Positions 44,224 through 55,429 are shown, counted from the stretch's first letter. The stretch is DNA of 64,000 bases from Scleromitrula shiraiana (GCA_028455995.1 JABELC010000008.1:1053501-1117500); one strand, 5' to 3'. Translations and numbers: made by a program. Notes: a model not told the origin generated them from the sequence alone.

Positions 44224-46486
44224 ATGGCTTCGAGTGAGCCAAAATGTCCGAGTTCTCACGATGCTTTTGAGCGGGAAGGGAATTTGGAAGCTGCTACGTC
44301 ACCAAATTCGAGCGATAATTTTACATTGGAACATGGCGACACCAAATATGACCTCTCCGATATGAAGAGGTTGGGCAAGAAACAGGAATTCAAGGTATGT
44401 CATCATGTGAAAATCTTCGTGGAGTATGGGATTAATTGAGGTCGCAGAGGAACTTCAATCTTTTGTCGACATTAGGTTTTATTTCAATTTGTATGTACCA
44501 TGATTCTATCCATTTGTGTGGCCATTTGCTCCATACTTGGGCACACCTTAATGTGGTGGACGTGAAAGCCCAATCCTTTCCCAACCATCTCTAAATTGAT
44601 GGACAATCACTAACACTCTTAGATATGGCAACATGGGAATTTGTACTAGTGTTCGTATCATCGACGTCATTGAATTAACAATGTTTTTCTGACCAAGTAA
44701 CATAGATCTTTGAGCGTAGGATTGATCAATGGTGGATTTGCGGGCTTGTTTTGGGTATTCATTGGGACTGTTGTTTGTTATGCGACAATAGTAGCCTCTC
44801 TTGCTGAGATGGAATCTATGGCTCCTACAAGTGGTGGTATGTTCCTGTTGGATTATAATTATTGCTTGAAATAACAAATTGCAGGTCAATATCACTGGGT
44901 TTCCGAGTTCTCTCCGCCCAAATATCAGAAGTTTCTAAGCTATACGGCTGGTAGGGAAATTCCCTTTATTATATTCCGATGTTTTGGCAAGAAAATACGA
45001 CTAACAAGATCCTATAAGGCTGGATGTCCTCACTCGGTTGGATCGCTTCTCTAGGAAGCAGTGTATTCGTCCTAGCCACCCTAATCGAAGTAATAATCGA
45101 CCTAACCACCCCCCTCTTCGCCTTCACAAAATGGCAATACACACTCATAATGATCGCCTTTCTGCTAATCACCATAGTCTTCAACACATGGCTAGCGAAG
45201 ACCCTCCCAATGATCGAGACGTTTTCGTTGTTTGGACATTTGGGGGGATTTGTGATTACGGTTGCGGCTCTTTGGGCTATGGCGCCGAAGAATTCTTCCC
45301 GTCAGGTTTTTTTGGAGGTTGTCAATAATGGTGGGTGGAGTAATACGGGCACTAGCTGCTTGATTGCCCAAGTCACGGTTATGTATTGTAATCTTGGTGA
45401 GAGCATTTCTGTTTTTATTTATTGTGTAAAAACCTTTGACTGATAGCCCACTGCAATATTTAGGATCCGATAGTGCTGTGCACATTTGTAAGTATCCCCC
45501 ACCTCCTTTCAAGTAGAATTCTCGCTAACATCAAATCTCACCTCAGCCGAGGAAGTGGAAGATGCATCAATAAACGTTCCTCGCGCCATGTGGTGGTCCT
45601 ACATCCTCAATGTATCACTGGGAATAGTAATGCTAGCCACCATGCTCTTCTGCATCGGAGATCTCGACGCCGCCATAGCATCCCCAGCTCCGTATTTGAA
45701 CTTGTTTCAAAACACGGGTTCTCAAGCTATGGCCAACACCCTTATGATTATTCTCTTCTTGTTGATTTTCTCCGGAAATATCACAGCATTGGCAACTACC
45801 TCCAGAGAACTATGGGCGTTTTCAAGAGATAAAGGACTCCCATGCTCAACGTGGATTTCTCACGTAGGATCTCCTATATTCCGCTTAATTTTTCTATTTA
45901 TCATGTGCTAACACCTCTCTCGATTTCCAACAATAGATGAACCACAAACTCAATATTCCTCCCAATAGCATCTACCTAACCTCAATCCTAACCACACTCC
46001 TCTGTCTCATCAACTTTGGCTCCTCATTCGCCTTCAACATAATCGTTTCCCTATCTCTCCTGGCCCTCCTCTCTACTTATATGATCTCCATTGGTTGTGT
46101 TCTTCTCAAACGGATACGCGGTGAACCATTGCCTCCCGCGAGATGGAGTCTAGGGAGGTTGGGCATCTTCGTCAATGCGTTTGCCTTTTTGTATGCGGGT
46201 TTTGTGATGATTTGGAGCTGTTTCCCAAGTAGTGTGCCGGTTACAACCGCGAGTGCAAATGTGAGTTTGATTTCTTTCTCTCTTTGGTTTTGATGGGAGC
46301 ACAGGGGAATGGAAACTTTTCTTGCTATGGTTCTGACACAATTTATAGTGGGCCCCAGCTGTGTGGGTTGGCGTTATCATCATATCTGCAGTTATATATT
46401 TTGTGCACGGGAAGAAGCATTATACACCACCTGTAGTATTTGTTGAAGGGAGAAGAGTCAATGATATATTACAAGGCGTGGATTGA
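44224..46486 (+). CDS. APC-superfamily amino-acid/GABA-type permease
   Basis: Ten exons: 44224-44394, 44448-44490, 44623-44650 (28 nt), 44706-44836, 44885-44950, 45019-45396, 45464-45487 (24 nt), 45547-45863, 45937-46260 and 46349-46486; 539 aa. All phases agree. About 12 membrane helices are visible. Family blocks: DMKRLGKKQEFKRNFNLLST, ATWEFVLVSLSVGLINGGFA, AEMESMAPTSGGQYHWVSEF (substrate loop), SEEVEDASINVPRAMWWSYI, and AFSRDKGLPCSTWISHMNHK. The closest known groups are fungal GABA (Uga4-like) and choline (Hnm1-like) permeases. The substrate cannot be told from sequence alone. The donor of the third intron is GTTCGT, an uncommon form, but it restores a standard helix. The acidic N-terminus and short C-tail are cytosolic. 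It acts in the plasma membrane or vacuole. Confidence 0.9.
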
Positions 46487-46886
46487 AGATTATGTATTAG
46501 AATCCCTATCTTGTTGATGGTGCATCACCTTTGCGAGGAAGATGATGCATCCTCTATTGATGTCCTGATGGAAGTGAAGGCAGAGGGGTTAGGTCGCGCA
46601 TCACCTACAATAGGAAACCCAAATCTCGAGAGTCCATGCGGGGGGATCTTTTGGACCATTTTATTCTCTGCCGCGTGATATACTATGGTTTATAGGAGGA
46701 GGGACTCACGCACACAAAGTAGCTCATCGCGAATTTTATACGGGTTAATCCACTTTCTAATTTTTTTTTCAAAAATAAACCTTCGAATTTATTTTAAGCA
46801 AATCTATTTCAAATGTCTGTTAGGCATATAGATATTGAAATATCTTGGAAGCTAATTTAGTCTTGGTATCTATGCTAGGGATGTGG

Positions 46887-47123
46887 ATTGACAGTACAAC
46901 TTGAGTTGACTGTCAATTCATGTCTATCAATCCAGCTTTTCTATGTCAATAAATCAATTCAAATATTGAATTAGTAAGCTGAAGTAGATTCATATGATAA
47001 TGTAGAAAAAAGAATATCAAAAAATATCTTTCTATCTACTCTCTCAATCCCAACCCCCCCACCCCATGCCCCCCATATGCATAATATTAGGTGACAGTCA
47101 ACTCAAGTTGCCGTCATGTCAAT
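46887..47123. mobile_element. MITE-like element with terminal inverted repeats
   Basis: The left end reads ATTGACAGTACAACTTGAG and continues TTGACTGTCA. The complement of the right end reads ATTGACATGACGGCAACTTG and continues AGTTGACTGTCA. The two ends pair over about 26 of 30 bases with one 4-bp gap. The 237-bp unit has an AT-rich interior plus a C-run and no reading frame, as expected for a non-autonomous DNA element. The left end is itself a near-perfect hairpin (TTGACAGT...ACTGTCAA). No clear target-site duplication was found, so this could also be two related hairpins. Confidence 0.45.
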
Positions 47124-47403
47124 TATGCCATTCGGGTTCAAGCATATATAGCATTTGATTAAATGGATACTCAGAACTTCAAGCTGGATATGTTCATTCA
47201 TTTGAGTCAGGCTCCCATCGCAATACCAATCTGGTTCACAAACGTCCTTCGTGCTGTTTCCGTAGTCTCCCGAATGTAATTCATTGTCGGGGTTAGGAAC
47301 CAGACGCATTTTGACTTTCCTATCCCCTTAATCTTCGCTGATTTGATATCCCCATCTACTGCAGGGTGACGATCAACTGGCAGATGTATAGAAACTCCCA
47401 CTC

Positions 47404-48122
47404 TTATACGATGGGTGGTGGCTGTGGATCCTCAATATTGAGGGCATCTTCTTGACTTTCGGAGGTCCCGAGAAATTGATACTCTTTATAGGTCAAATCT
47501 GAAGCTTCCACGTTCACAAAGCCGATAGCGTTTCCAGTAATATTATCATGGCTATTGTTCACTCTTGTGAGGCATAAACCAATAGCTGTCAATGGCTGAA
47601 ACCATTTCCAATACTCTTGCTCACATGGCTTTTGAATGAGGGACGCATCCTCGCGTTCTAGATGGCTTTTTGGCAAAATTGATGATTTATACATGTGTCT
47701 ATGATTTGCGAGGCATGTGTGGTTTTTATCAATTACAGAACTGCCCCCAAGTACATCGTAAAGCTCCATCCGTAAAGCGGTCAAATTGGTGAATCAATCG
47801 CTACACTCAATCTCACTCCTCTCAATTTCCCGTGCAAGTAAAATCTTTCAAAGTTGACGTCGAACACTTGTTGCTCACTCATAACTTTTGAGAGTGTCCT
47901 CAATGAAAGCGGACTTCGATGTACCCAATTGACCGAAGAGATTGACATGGGGCATCCTTCTTCTCTTGTCGAAAGGAATACCACGAAAGTCTTATCGAAT
48001 TTTAAAAACCCTAGATTCGTTGAGAGATCGAAACCGTAGCCCGATATGGAGTAATCTCCCAAAAGACTCATTCTTATATCCCGTAAAGTCTTGCTGAAAT
48101 CGACGAGTTGCCATTTGAAGCA
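47404..48122 (-). pseudogene. Unrecognised gene or decayed gene fragment
   Basis: On the complement a frame is open from 48122 to 47784 (CFKWQLVDFSKTLRDIR, MSLLGDYSISGYGF). A second frame, shifted by one base, runs from about 47786 to the stop at 47404 (FTNLTALRMELYDVLGG, QEYWKWFQPLTAIGLCL). The two have protein-like composition and join smoothly, suggesting one gene. Either a frameshift near 47786 broke it, or an intron 47764-47816 (GTGAGA...GGAG, 53 nt, phase 0) links them. No family recognised. No good start lies upstream: a TAA in frame precedes residue one, so the 5' part is lost or lies across another intron. A further 65-codon frame at 47207-47401 may belong to the same relic. Confidence 0.4.
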
Positions 48123-48806
48123 TTATTAAAGTGGTACTAGCTACCTCAGTATGATGAGTCCTCAATGGTGAGTATCTGAATTTTGAATTGTTAGATCCCT
48201 CGAGAAGTTGAATTCAGGATTGACAATGTGATCGTATATGAACAACATCGCACTTCCAAAAAGGAAGGTGATATTCACACATTCTTTGGTGTGCTATTTT
48301 TGAATGACTGAGTATAATATTGACCAACCACGTGGCTTGTGAGATGTGATATAATTGTGCACATTTCTGTATTGAGCTGGTAGAAAGGTTACGGATGATT
48401 GTCGCATATATTTTGAAGTACATTATTTATGCTAAGTCTAGCAGAAGCTAGGGATATGATACCCGCAAATATAAAGGAAAATGAGATTGCTATAACAAAT
48501 TTAGAAGTTAGAGTAGAAAATAATAAGAAGTGAAATGAGCTTCAATCTAATCTAGGAAAGCACGAGTATCAAGCAGGCAAGGCGTGAATCCCAAGAGGCA
48601 AGCAAAGAGGGAATTGAAAACAGCTATTTTGTTTAATGGGGTAGTAATACAATTCCCAGAACTCCAAAGATATCATTAATGTATTCAACGGCCCTGCTGA
48701 TATTTTGCAACGATGAACGTGCTAAAAGCCAAATATTTCCCAACCTAATCTACTCCAATCCATTATATTACATGAAATCAGCCCAGACCCTCTCGCGAAC
48801 TCAGAC

Positions 48807-51275
48807 TCATGTGTTCAAGCTGTAGAACTATATCGTATTCATCGTTAGTCAAAATAGGAAATCTCAAATCGAAAGTAACCGCACTCACCTGTCTAGCTTC
48901 CTCCTCAGTTTTATCAGAACTCTCCAGTTCAACATTATGAATATATCCCAATTTCATCTTCCTCACATAATCAAACCAGAAGTCTTTCCGATGGGAACCG
49001 AAAGCCTCACTCTTGATCTGTTCCTTGAAAGTTTCAATAAACTTGTTGTATTGCTTGAATTCTATCAAGCTCAATAACTCGCCTCTCAAGGTTCGAAGAT
49101 ATTCTCCGGCTTGGGCGTATTTGCTGTTTCCGGTGCTCTCTTTGATTAGTGAGCCGATTGCTTCGCCCATTTCTGTGATGGCGCCCTCTAAAACTTCATC
49201 AGTATCTGCGTTATCGAGTTTTTGTTTGAACTCTGGCACGGCATTGTCTCGAGATATCTTTGTCTTTCGACGTTTATCTCGACTCAGAAGCTCATCGACG
49301 TCCAGACCGGAAAGAGGTTTAATGGCCTCTCTATTCCGCTTGGCTTTGGCCCTTGGGGGTACTGGTAAAATACTGTTAGTAGTTGAGCGTAGCACAAATT
49401 GACCAAGTGAAATACCTTTTTGAACATTTGCTGCCTCTATCAATTTCTCCAGCTGAGCTTGTGAGCTGCCTACAAGTTCTGATGGCGGATTGGACCACTT
49501 GGTTAAGATCTCGGCCGGTGGTGGTATGGGTTCGTCTGGCCTGGCAGCGCGTCTACGTATTGCTTGATTGATTCGGTGGAGTACAGGCGAAAACGTTTCG
49601 TCGATAGTCATATATTCCATCCGCTCACTATATAAGTGTTAGTAGATTTGTTATCATAAGTGCTGAACATCCATGGATAGTTACCCCTCATCATCTTTTC
49701 CGGCTGTTGATAAGTCCATACTATCAACAAAATCATTCATTGCATCTTTTAGATCTTGATTTGGAAGATTCTTGTGTTTCTCCATTAGCCCGCCAGAGCT
49801 ATTGATGACTCTACCAAGAGGAGCGAATCTATACTTCCGTACATCTTCTGCAAATGGAAGAGGTACATCAACGAGCGCCTCCAAATCTGGTTCTATTAAT
49901 GGAGCAAGTAAAACAATTGAAGGATCTTTGCCATCTTTTGGAACAATCCTTGCAACGGCACAAGCATCTAATTCGTGAAGAGCATGTGCGAAGGATGATA
50001 ATGCCATTCTTGCTTTCTCATTTGACTTTTGAGCAATAGTTATGCAACTCTCTCCCATGCTGAGATACCTCTCATACTAAAAAAATGGATCAGATAGAGC
50101 ACACAGCATGATTTGGGAATTTCATTCTTACCTCATTAGGCACGAAACCAATAATCGAAAAACTGTGGACCGTCTCTAGTTTGGTGACATTCTGTTCCGA
50201 TTCGCTAATCGGTACAACAGTACTGCCATATTCATATCCTTTTTCCAAGTCCTCTCGATCCACGTCTTTTTTACCTCCAGGAGCAGTTGGATCATTGACT
50301 TTGTAAGTTCTTGCGTTTTTTACTGCTGCAAGACCATTCGAGCTTGAAGGACGGTCCGACATTTCGATGTTGTCTTGTCCATTCTCATCGGTTGAGGTTG
50401 AAGTTTTAGCAACGAAACTGCTCGCTGAAGGTGGTTTGGCCTGTTTTGTCTTGAAGTATCGGCTAACGTCTATGACCATGGCAAATTCGGGATACTTTTT
50501 ATCATCTCCTAGAGTGAGCTGGCCTTCAAATGTCGAATATGGCCTCGTGACTTTAACTTCTGGTGTCGCTAAAGCATCGATAGCTTCTTCCGTGGTACCA
50601 AAAACTCCTTTCATACAAAGTTCTGTTAGAGATCTTAGAAGTTTCTCATTCGCGGCTTTCGATGGATCTTTATCTTCCTCCTTAAATCCAAACTCTGCAT
50701 CATCAAAGTCAACCCCGCTGGAGAATCATTAGCGTGGCCTTCTAAAGTACATGGCCGGCTTACATAACGACGAGTTTGATCTCAAGCTCATTGATCTGTT
50801 TCGCGATATCTTCAAGCCCATCACCATCCATAATCCCATGCCCATTCGTAACCAGTACGATCTTCCTCGCATACTTACCCAGCTTCCCCGATTTCAAAGT
50901 TGTAAATTTCTCAATCATATCCGTCGCAACCACGATCGCCGAAATTGCATCACCTGCATCAGTCTCGCTGGGTTTTATCTCCTCTCGTAATTGCTCCAGC
51001 GTAGACATTGTGAACTGTCCCAGAGGCTTCATCACAGTTATATTATTATAACTCTCCTCCTCTACTTTATCATTGAGTCCATTATCAGTGCCATCGGTAC
51101 GAAGCCCAACAATTCCAACACCATCTGTAGTTCGACCAGCTGACATGGTGAGCGTGATTTTATCCCACACGTAGCGCATCGCATAGTCGAGATCGGTTTC
51201 CGTCCGGCCATTGTGGCATTCTCCTAGAGAATGACCTACGTCGACGATGTAGACGGTTGCTTCTTTGTCGGTCAT
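48807..51275 (-). CDS. KU80: Ku80 DNA end-binding subunit
   Basis: Six exons on the complement: 51275-50764, 50717-50132, 50076-49685, 49627-49416, 49361-48889 and 48827-48807 (21 nt); introns 46-61 nt; 731 aa. The N-terminal von Willebrand A-type domain begins MTDKEATVYIVDVGHSLGE and includes KIVLVTNGHGIMDGDGLEDI. The Ku core beta-barrel follows, with YGSTVVPISESEQNVTKLET and FSIIGFVPNEYERYLSMGES then DACAVARIVPKDGKDPSIVL. The arm DFVDSMDLSTAGKDDEGERM is also typical. The C-terminal helical region ends TEEEARQFYSLNT after splicing. With Ku70 it binds broken DNA ends for non-homologous end joining and guards telomeres, in the nucleus. The fifth intron (48828-48888) if retained gives a different C-terminus. 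Intron 4 (49362-49415) is 54 nt with no stop. It is the ortholog of Neurospora mus-52. Confidence 0.95.
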
Positions 51276-51630
51276 AGTTTCTGAGATCTCACATATGGAT
51301 AAATTCCAATGTTTGGATGGGCAGATCTGATTTTTAGAAGATTGATATATGCTGCTTCAGTCGCGGTGCACATGAGATACAATCAGGCAGACGCGCCCTG
51401 ATCCGGATTTATTCACGACATCACGTGGGATAAGCCTCGGCATCTGATCAGTGAAGCTTCCCAGATGTTAGTTTCAAGCCGTCATGATCTCCACAGGCAA
51501 ATCAGACCATATCGTAGTTATCGACTTACCTCAAACACTCCACACCTTTTCTAATACAATTTTCTCTTCACTATCAAATTAGATACAAATACACTACATC
51601 TACATCTCCAGTTCTCATAAAATCTCAAAA
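51276..51630. other. Divergent promoter KU80/TMEM205-like
   Basis: 355 bp between start codons. It includes GCAGACGCGCCCTGATCCGG near 51391-51410. No site assigned. Confidence 0.5.
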
Positions 51631-52317
51631 ATGCCTGACCTTTCAATCCTCAAAACTCCGGCTCCATACCACATCATAACGTACGCCCCTCACCTCCCCT
51701 TCCAATTCCCTCTACTAATCTTCACCCCCAGCTACGGCACCCTCCTCGGAACCCAATTCTTCCAATCCTTCGTCGGAGGAATCGTATCTTTCCGCGCCCT
51801 CCCACGCCCCCAATTCTCCGTCCTCCAGCAAAACCTCTTCCCCATCTACTTCTCCCTGCAAACCGCGCTCCCCGCCGTCCTCGCCATCACCTACCCAGCC
51901 GCCAAAACTGCACTCGGAGCTCCATCGGGTTTGGCTGGTACGTTTGCAGAATCAAATAGGTGGAGTGTTTTGGTACCGTTGGCTACGATGTTTGTGACGG
52001 GGTTGGCGAATTTGGCCGTTTTGGGGCCGGCTACTACGAGGATTATGAAGGAGAGGAAGCATCAGGGTGTGTATTTTCTTATTTTTTTTTTGAGTGGGGT
52101 GGTTGGATGGGTGTGTTATGCTGAATATGGTTGGCTAATATATGTGATAGAAACGAGAGATGGGAAGAAAGCATATGATGCAGCGCCACATTCGAAGGAG
52201 ATGCAAAGATTAAATAAGGCATTTGGGAAAATGCATGGATTGTCTTCGCTGGTTAATTTGGTTTCCTTTTTGGCTACAGTTTGGTATGGTGTTGAGCTTG
52301 CGGAGAGGTTGCAATAG
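51631..52317 (+). CDS. TMEM205/DUF4149 membrane protein
   Basis: Exons 51631-52066 and 52151-52317, intron 84 nt (GTGTGT...GATAG); 200 aa. There are four hydrophobic helices. The motif TYAPHLPFQFPLLIFTPSYG, then LLGTQFFQSFVGGIVSFRAL, and QFSVLQQNLFPIYFSLQTAL match the DUF4149 (TMEM205-like) family, whose C-terminal block NKAFGKMHGLSSLVNLVSFL is also present. Human TMEM205 has been linked to cisplatin resistance and exosome traffic; the fungal role is unknown. The first exon is rich in C-ending codons and the second is not. The KHQETRDGKK join restores the expected spacing between helices 3 and 4. It shares a promoter region with KU80. Confidence 0.9.
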   Translation: MPDLSILKTPAPYHIITYAPHLPFQFPLLIFTPSYGTLLGTQFFQSFVGGIVSFRALPRPQFSVLQQNLFPIYFSLQTALPAVLAITYPAAKTALGAPSGLAGTFAESNRWSVLVPLATMFVTGLANLAVLGPATTRIMKERKHQGVYFLIFFLSGVVGWVCYAEYGWLIYVIETRDGKKAYDAAPHSKEMQRLNKAFGKMHGLSSLVNLVSFLATVWYGVELAERLQ

Positions 52318-52788
52318 ATGGTTGTGTTATGAATGTATATGATAGATGATATGTATATGATAATATGATGCTTAGCTAGATCTATCATAGAAACATGCGT
52401 AAGTCTCCAGCCCAGATTTGAAGCCATTTGTCTAAATCATCACTCCTTAATCAGAACTGAAGTGGAGTGATTCATTGAAAGACATTACAAGGCCCTTTAA
52501 AAGGGACGCAACTGGATTATTTGAGACTATTTAAATGTAGCTCACAGAATATGGACAGAAAACAGTCATCCTCTTGGACAAGATATTGTTTGGAAAAATT
52601 TGTATTAAAAGTATTACTACGTGTACTTGTATCACTAAACGCCTGTCTCCCGCTTCTGTGGTATATCCTCATATCGTTACCCCTTTCGTAAAATAATGGT
52701 TCGTAATGTATTTTATATCTGTAAATGATCAAACTGAAGGCGCAACGCTGAACCAAAAACTATCATCAAACAAGCAACATAAACGTAA
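52318..52788. other. Convergent 3' spacer TMEM205-like/GPC1
   Basis: 471 bp AT-rich 3' flanks. No gene or motif seen. Confidence 0.5.
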
Positions 52789-54378
52789 TCAAGATGGATT
52801 TTCCCCAGCTTTCCGTGATTTTGCAACATCACGAGCACCCCCATCTAAGCCTGTACTCCCAGATTGTTCATTCAAGAGTGGAATCTTATCCACACTGGTA
52901 CTTCTGCCATGATTGCCTTCCGCCCTCTTGCTATAATTCCCATCATCGCTCCCTAATTCTCCACCTTCCGTTCTAGGTGTTATTAAGGGGGAAGTAGCCA
53001 ATTCTGGAGTGTTCTGCCACTTTTGGACTTCTCTCTTCATCTCCTCAAGCTCATTCTGGAAACGTTTGCCAAATACCTCGATGTAGTAATTTGCACCATT
53101 ATAGACAGACCAGCAGAAGACAAGCATAAGAAACGTTGCAGAAGCATATCGGTACCAAAACCATAGTGGACATGGTAACATGGTAAGTAGAGCATACGAG
53201 TATTGTATGAACATGAATGCGGGCTCTTGTAGAGAATCCGGAAGGGAGAGAACCATTTTACCGATCCATGCTTTGGAATAGGATTTTCGAAGCCAGGTGA
53301 ATGACGTTGGACGTCCCGCAGCGATTTTCTCTCGACGTCGTACGGTGATAAGAAAATGATAGGAGAGTTGCCATACTGCATAAGGGATAGAAGACCAGAG
53401 TGCCATTGACAGAAGACCGTAATGATTACTGGAGCCAACAGGAGATGTACGTATAGCATAGATAGCAGGAAATCGAGATTGTTGCAATGAAGGGTCGAGA
53501 AGATGGACAATGCAGTGTAACGTCACACATGGCATAATGTGGATAAAGAGAGAAGTGACTTTGTCGAAACTGTGGAAAACCATAGAATTCCTCCACATAA
53601 CAATTGCTATAGCATTGTTTCCAAATACCAAGCAATACGTGCTGATGAAAAGGCGTTTGGATTGAGGAAATATCCAAATCGAAAGGAACATAAGTAAATT
53701 GACAAAGTAGCAGAGATCTGCTAGGAAGTAATGGTAGCCACGTTTGTGGTAGGTATAATATCGAATAGGCATGAAGTATAGAAGTTGAGCAGTATACCAC
53801 CAGTGGAAATATTGTGGATATCCTCCAATCAGGTAGCCACTAATGAGAACGTTTAAAACGCCGCAGATGAAAGAAACCTTCTCACGCATGGTCACTACTT
53901 TTGTATCGTTCCATCGTGTCCCAAGTTTGTCGACACTTTCGCGCATCTTTTTCCGATATCGATCAAGCTGTTCATCAGCTGTTGGGATCCGCCGACGCCA
54001 CTCTTCAACCACTCTAGACTTTGCATTGTTCGATCTTGTCTTTAGCTTATCCCGTTGTCTTCGTACCTTTTCTGTCTGCAAAGAAAGATTCCGCTGGAAC
54101 TTCTCTAGTTGTTGTGGCAGAGCGAAGTTGTCCAGAAGATCGAATACGGTTATTTTGTCAAGAGGAGGCCATGGTTCCCAATCTTCCTGAAATGAACTGC
54201 TACCAGAATAAGAAGGCCTTCTTGAAAGCTCTGGGCTACTCGGCGCGGATGGAGTGAACATCTTGTTTTCTGGTGGAGAGCCAGTTGATGAGACATCATT
54301 GATTCGAGGCTTAGAAGGCGAGAGGCTGTCTGAATCGACAGCAGAATCTGATTTTGGTATGGGGATAGGAGCCGACAT
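52789..54378 (-). CDS. GPC1: Glycerophosphocholine acyltransferase
   Basis: Single exon on the complement, 529 aa. Residues 1-75 are Ser/Pro-rich. FDLLDNFALPQQLEKFQRNL starts a coiled, basic segment (about 75-160) with many K/R. Eight or so membrane helices then follow. The Gpc1 (formerly DUF2838) blocks are clear: CGVLNVLISGYLIGGYPQYF, HWWYTAQLLYFMPIRYYTYH, KRGYHYFLADLCYFVNLLMF, and CLVFGNNAIAIVMWRNSMVF. Next come HIMPCVTLHCIVHLL and a region with VGSSNHYGLLSMALWSSIPY. In yeast Gpc1 uses acyl-CoA to turn glycerophosphocholine into lyso-PC in the ER, remodelling phosphatidylcholine. The His and Asp in HYFLADLCY are probably functional. The tail is acidic/Ser-rich. The start is the first ATG (MSAPIPIPKSDSAVD). 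Confidence 0.93.
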   Translation of the reverse strand: MSAPIPIPKSDSAVDSDSLSPSKPRINDVSSTGSPPENKMFTPSAPSSPELSRRPSYSGSSSFQEDWEPWPPLDKITVFDLLDNFALPQQLEKFQRNLSLQTEKVRRQRDKLKTRSNNAKSRVVEEWRRRIPTADEQLDRYRKKMRESVDKLGTRWNDTKVVTMREKVSFICGVLNVLISGYLIGGYPQYFHWWYTAQLLYFMPIRYYTYHKRGYHYFLADLCYFVNLLMFLSIWIFPQSKRLFISTYCLVFGNNAIAIVMWRNSMVFHSFDKVTSLFIHIMPCVTLHCIVHLLDPSLQQSRFPAIYAIRTSPVGSSNHYGLLSMALWSSIPYAVWQLSYHFLITVRRREKIAAGRPTSFTWLRKSYSKAWIGKMVLSLPDSLQEPAFMFIQYSYALLTMLPCPLWFWYRYASATFLMLVFCWSVYNGANYYIEVFGKRFQNELEEMKREVQKWQNTPELATSPLITPRTEGGELGSDDGNYSKRAEGNHGRSTSVDKIPLLNEQSGSTGLDGGARDVAKSRKAGENPS

Positions 54379-55429
54379 TGGCGATCGATATTGATTTGAA
54401 TGACTTGCTTGTATGAACGGCTTTATTTTTGTTTTATTTTTTTGAACGAGTTAGGCTGTTGAAAGTAATTCAAGTACTCAAAGTCTCTGAGTGCTTAATG
54501 AACTTTCAACTTATAAAGCAGATCAAATTATTCCACACTTTCAGGTTGGGTTCCAAGATTCCTCGAGATGAAGTTTATTCAGACCGTGATTTAGATTAGA
54601 ATGCTGGTTGGATAGTTGAATGTTGATGAGGTTGGGCGAGGTGAACGCGAACTAATAAAATAAAACAACCCGTTGATCTTCCTTTCCTTTAAGACTTCTT
54701 GAAATGTATTCTATAGAGAAACTCTCTTTGATATATTATCAATAATAACAAACTCACAATTATTGTTTGATCTTCGTTGTATATGAAGAAACTGATTATA
54801 ATTTTCTCATCAGGACATCTTATATATTTCTTTAGAAATTCCAAAAAAAAAAAAAAAAATCCAAAATTATTTTGTGTTTGTGTTGTCGGGTTGTGATACC
54901 AGGTAGGTAGGTAGGTGCCCAAGTCAACGAGTAAAAAATGATCTCTTGATGCAAGAAAGTCTCATTTCGTCATTAACTTTTTTACGGTTACCCATAAAGA
55001 CATCATTACTCTTTAATTGGCTCTCAGCCTCTCACGCTCTCTCGAGGCTTTATGCTATGCGCATGTGTAAGAAGCTTAAGAGCCCTGGAGAGTATGAGGA
55101 AGCCACAGGAGCTTGGGGATCGTTATGGGAATAGTAACACTAACCACACACATACGGTGACCACTTTTTGCCATATATGCTACCACGTGCCATACAATAA
55201 TTAATTTGTAGTCGCGGTTTCGCGATTATTTTTATAATTTTATGAGTAACAACACTTCCTCGTCACAACTCCACCTTACATCGACCTTGTAGCAATTCCG
55301 GCTATCTGTCGTAGATCTTAACTCGATGCACTTTCAATAGTTTTGATTGTCTTTTTGTATCCGTATTTCATCTGTTGAATCTTCATCTCCACGCGTGCAC
55401 CCCACTACGATCAACGCGTTCAAGGCAAG
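54379..55429. other. Divergent promoter GPC1/SMC1
   Basis: 1,051 bp. Contains a poly-A run near 54843-54859, GTAGG repeats near 54904-54916 and the two ACGCGT boxes next to the SMC1 start. A frame of about 60 codons near 54946 is not convincing. Confidence 0.55.
55391..55419. promoter_or_regulatory. Two MCB boxes (ACGCGT) before SMC1
   Basis: ACGCGT occurs at 55391-55396 and again at 55414-55419, 34 and 11 bp before the SMC1 ATG. This is the MluI cell-cycle box bound by MBF in yeasts, which drives G1/S genes including cohesin subunits. Such close placement would lie in the leader or at a downstream transcription start. Confidence 0.5.

Larger units (their letters stand above)
46487..48806. 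other. 2.3-kb spacer with small element and decayed gene
   Basis: The longest gap in the right half. It holds the MITE-like element (46887-47123) and a broken or unrecognised reading frame set on the complement (47404-48122), both listed separately. The remainder (46487-46880 and 48130-48806) is AT-rich with no supported gene. Confidence 0.6.

Noticed and set aside
44224..46486. Secondary-metabolite cluster around the permease or the alcohol dehydrogenase
   Set aside because: No synthase, P450, or cluster regulator is adjacent; both genes are single general metabolic genes.
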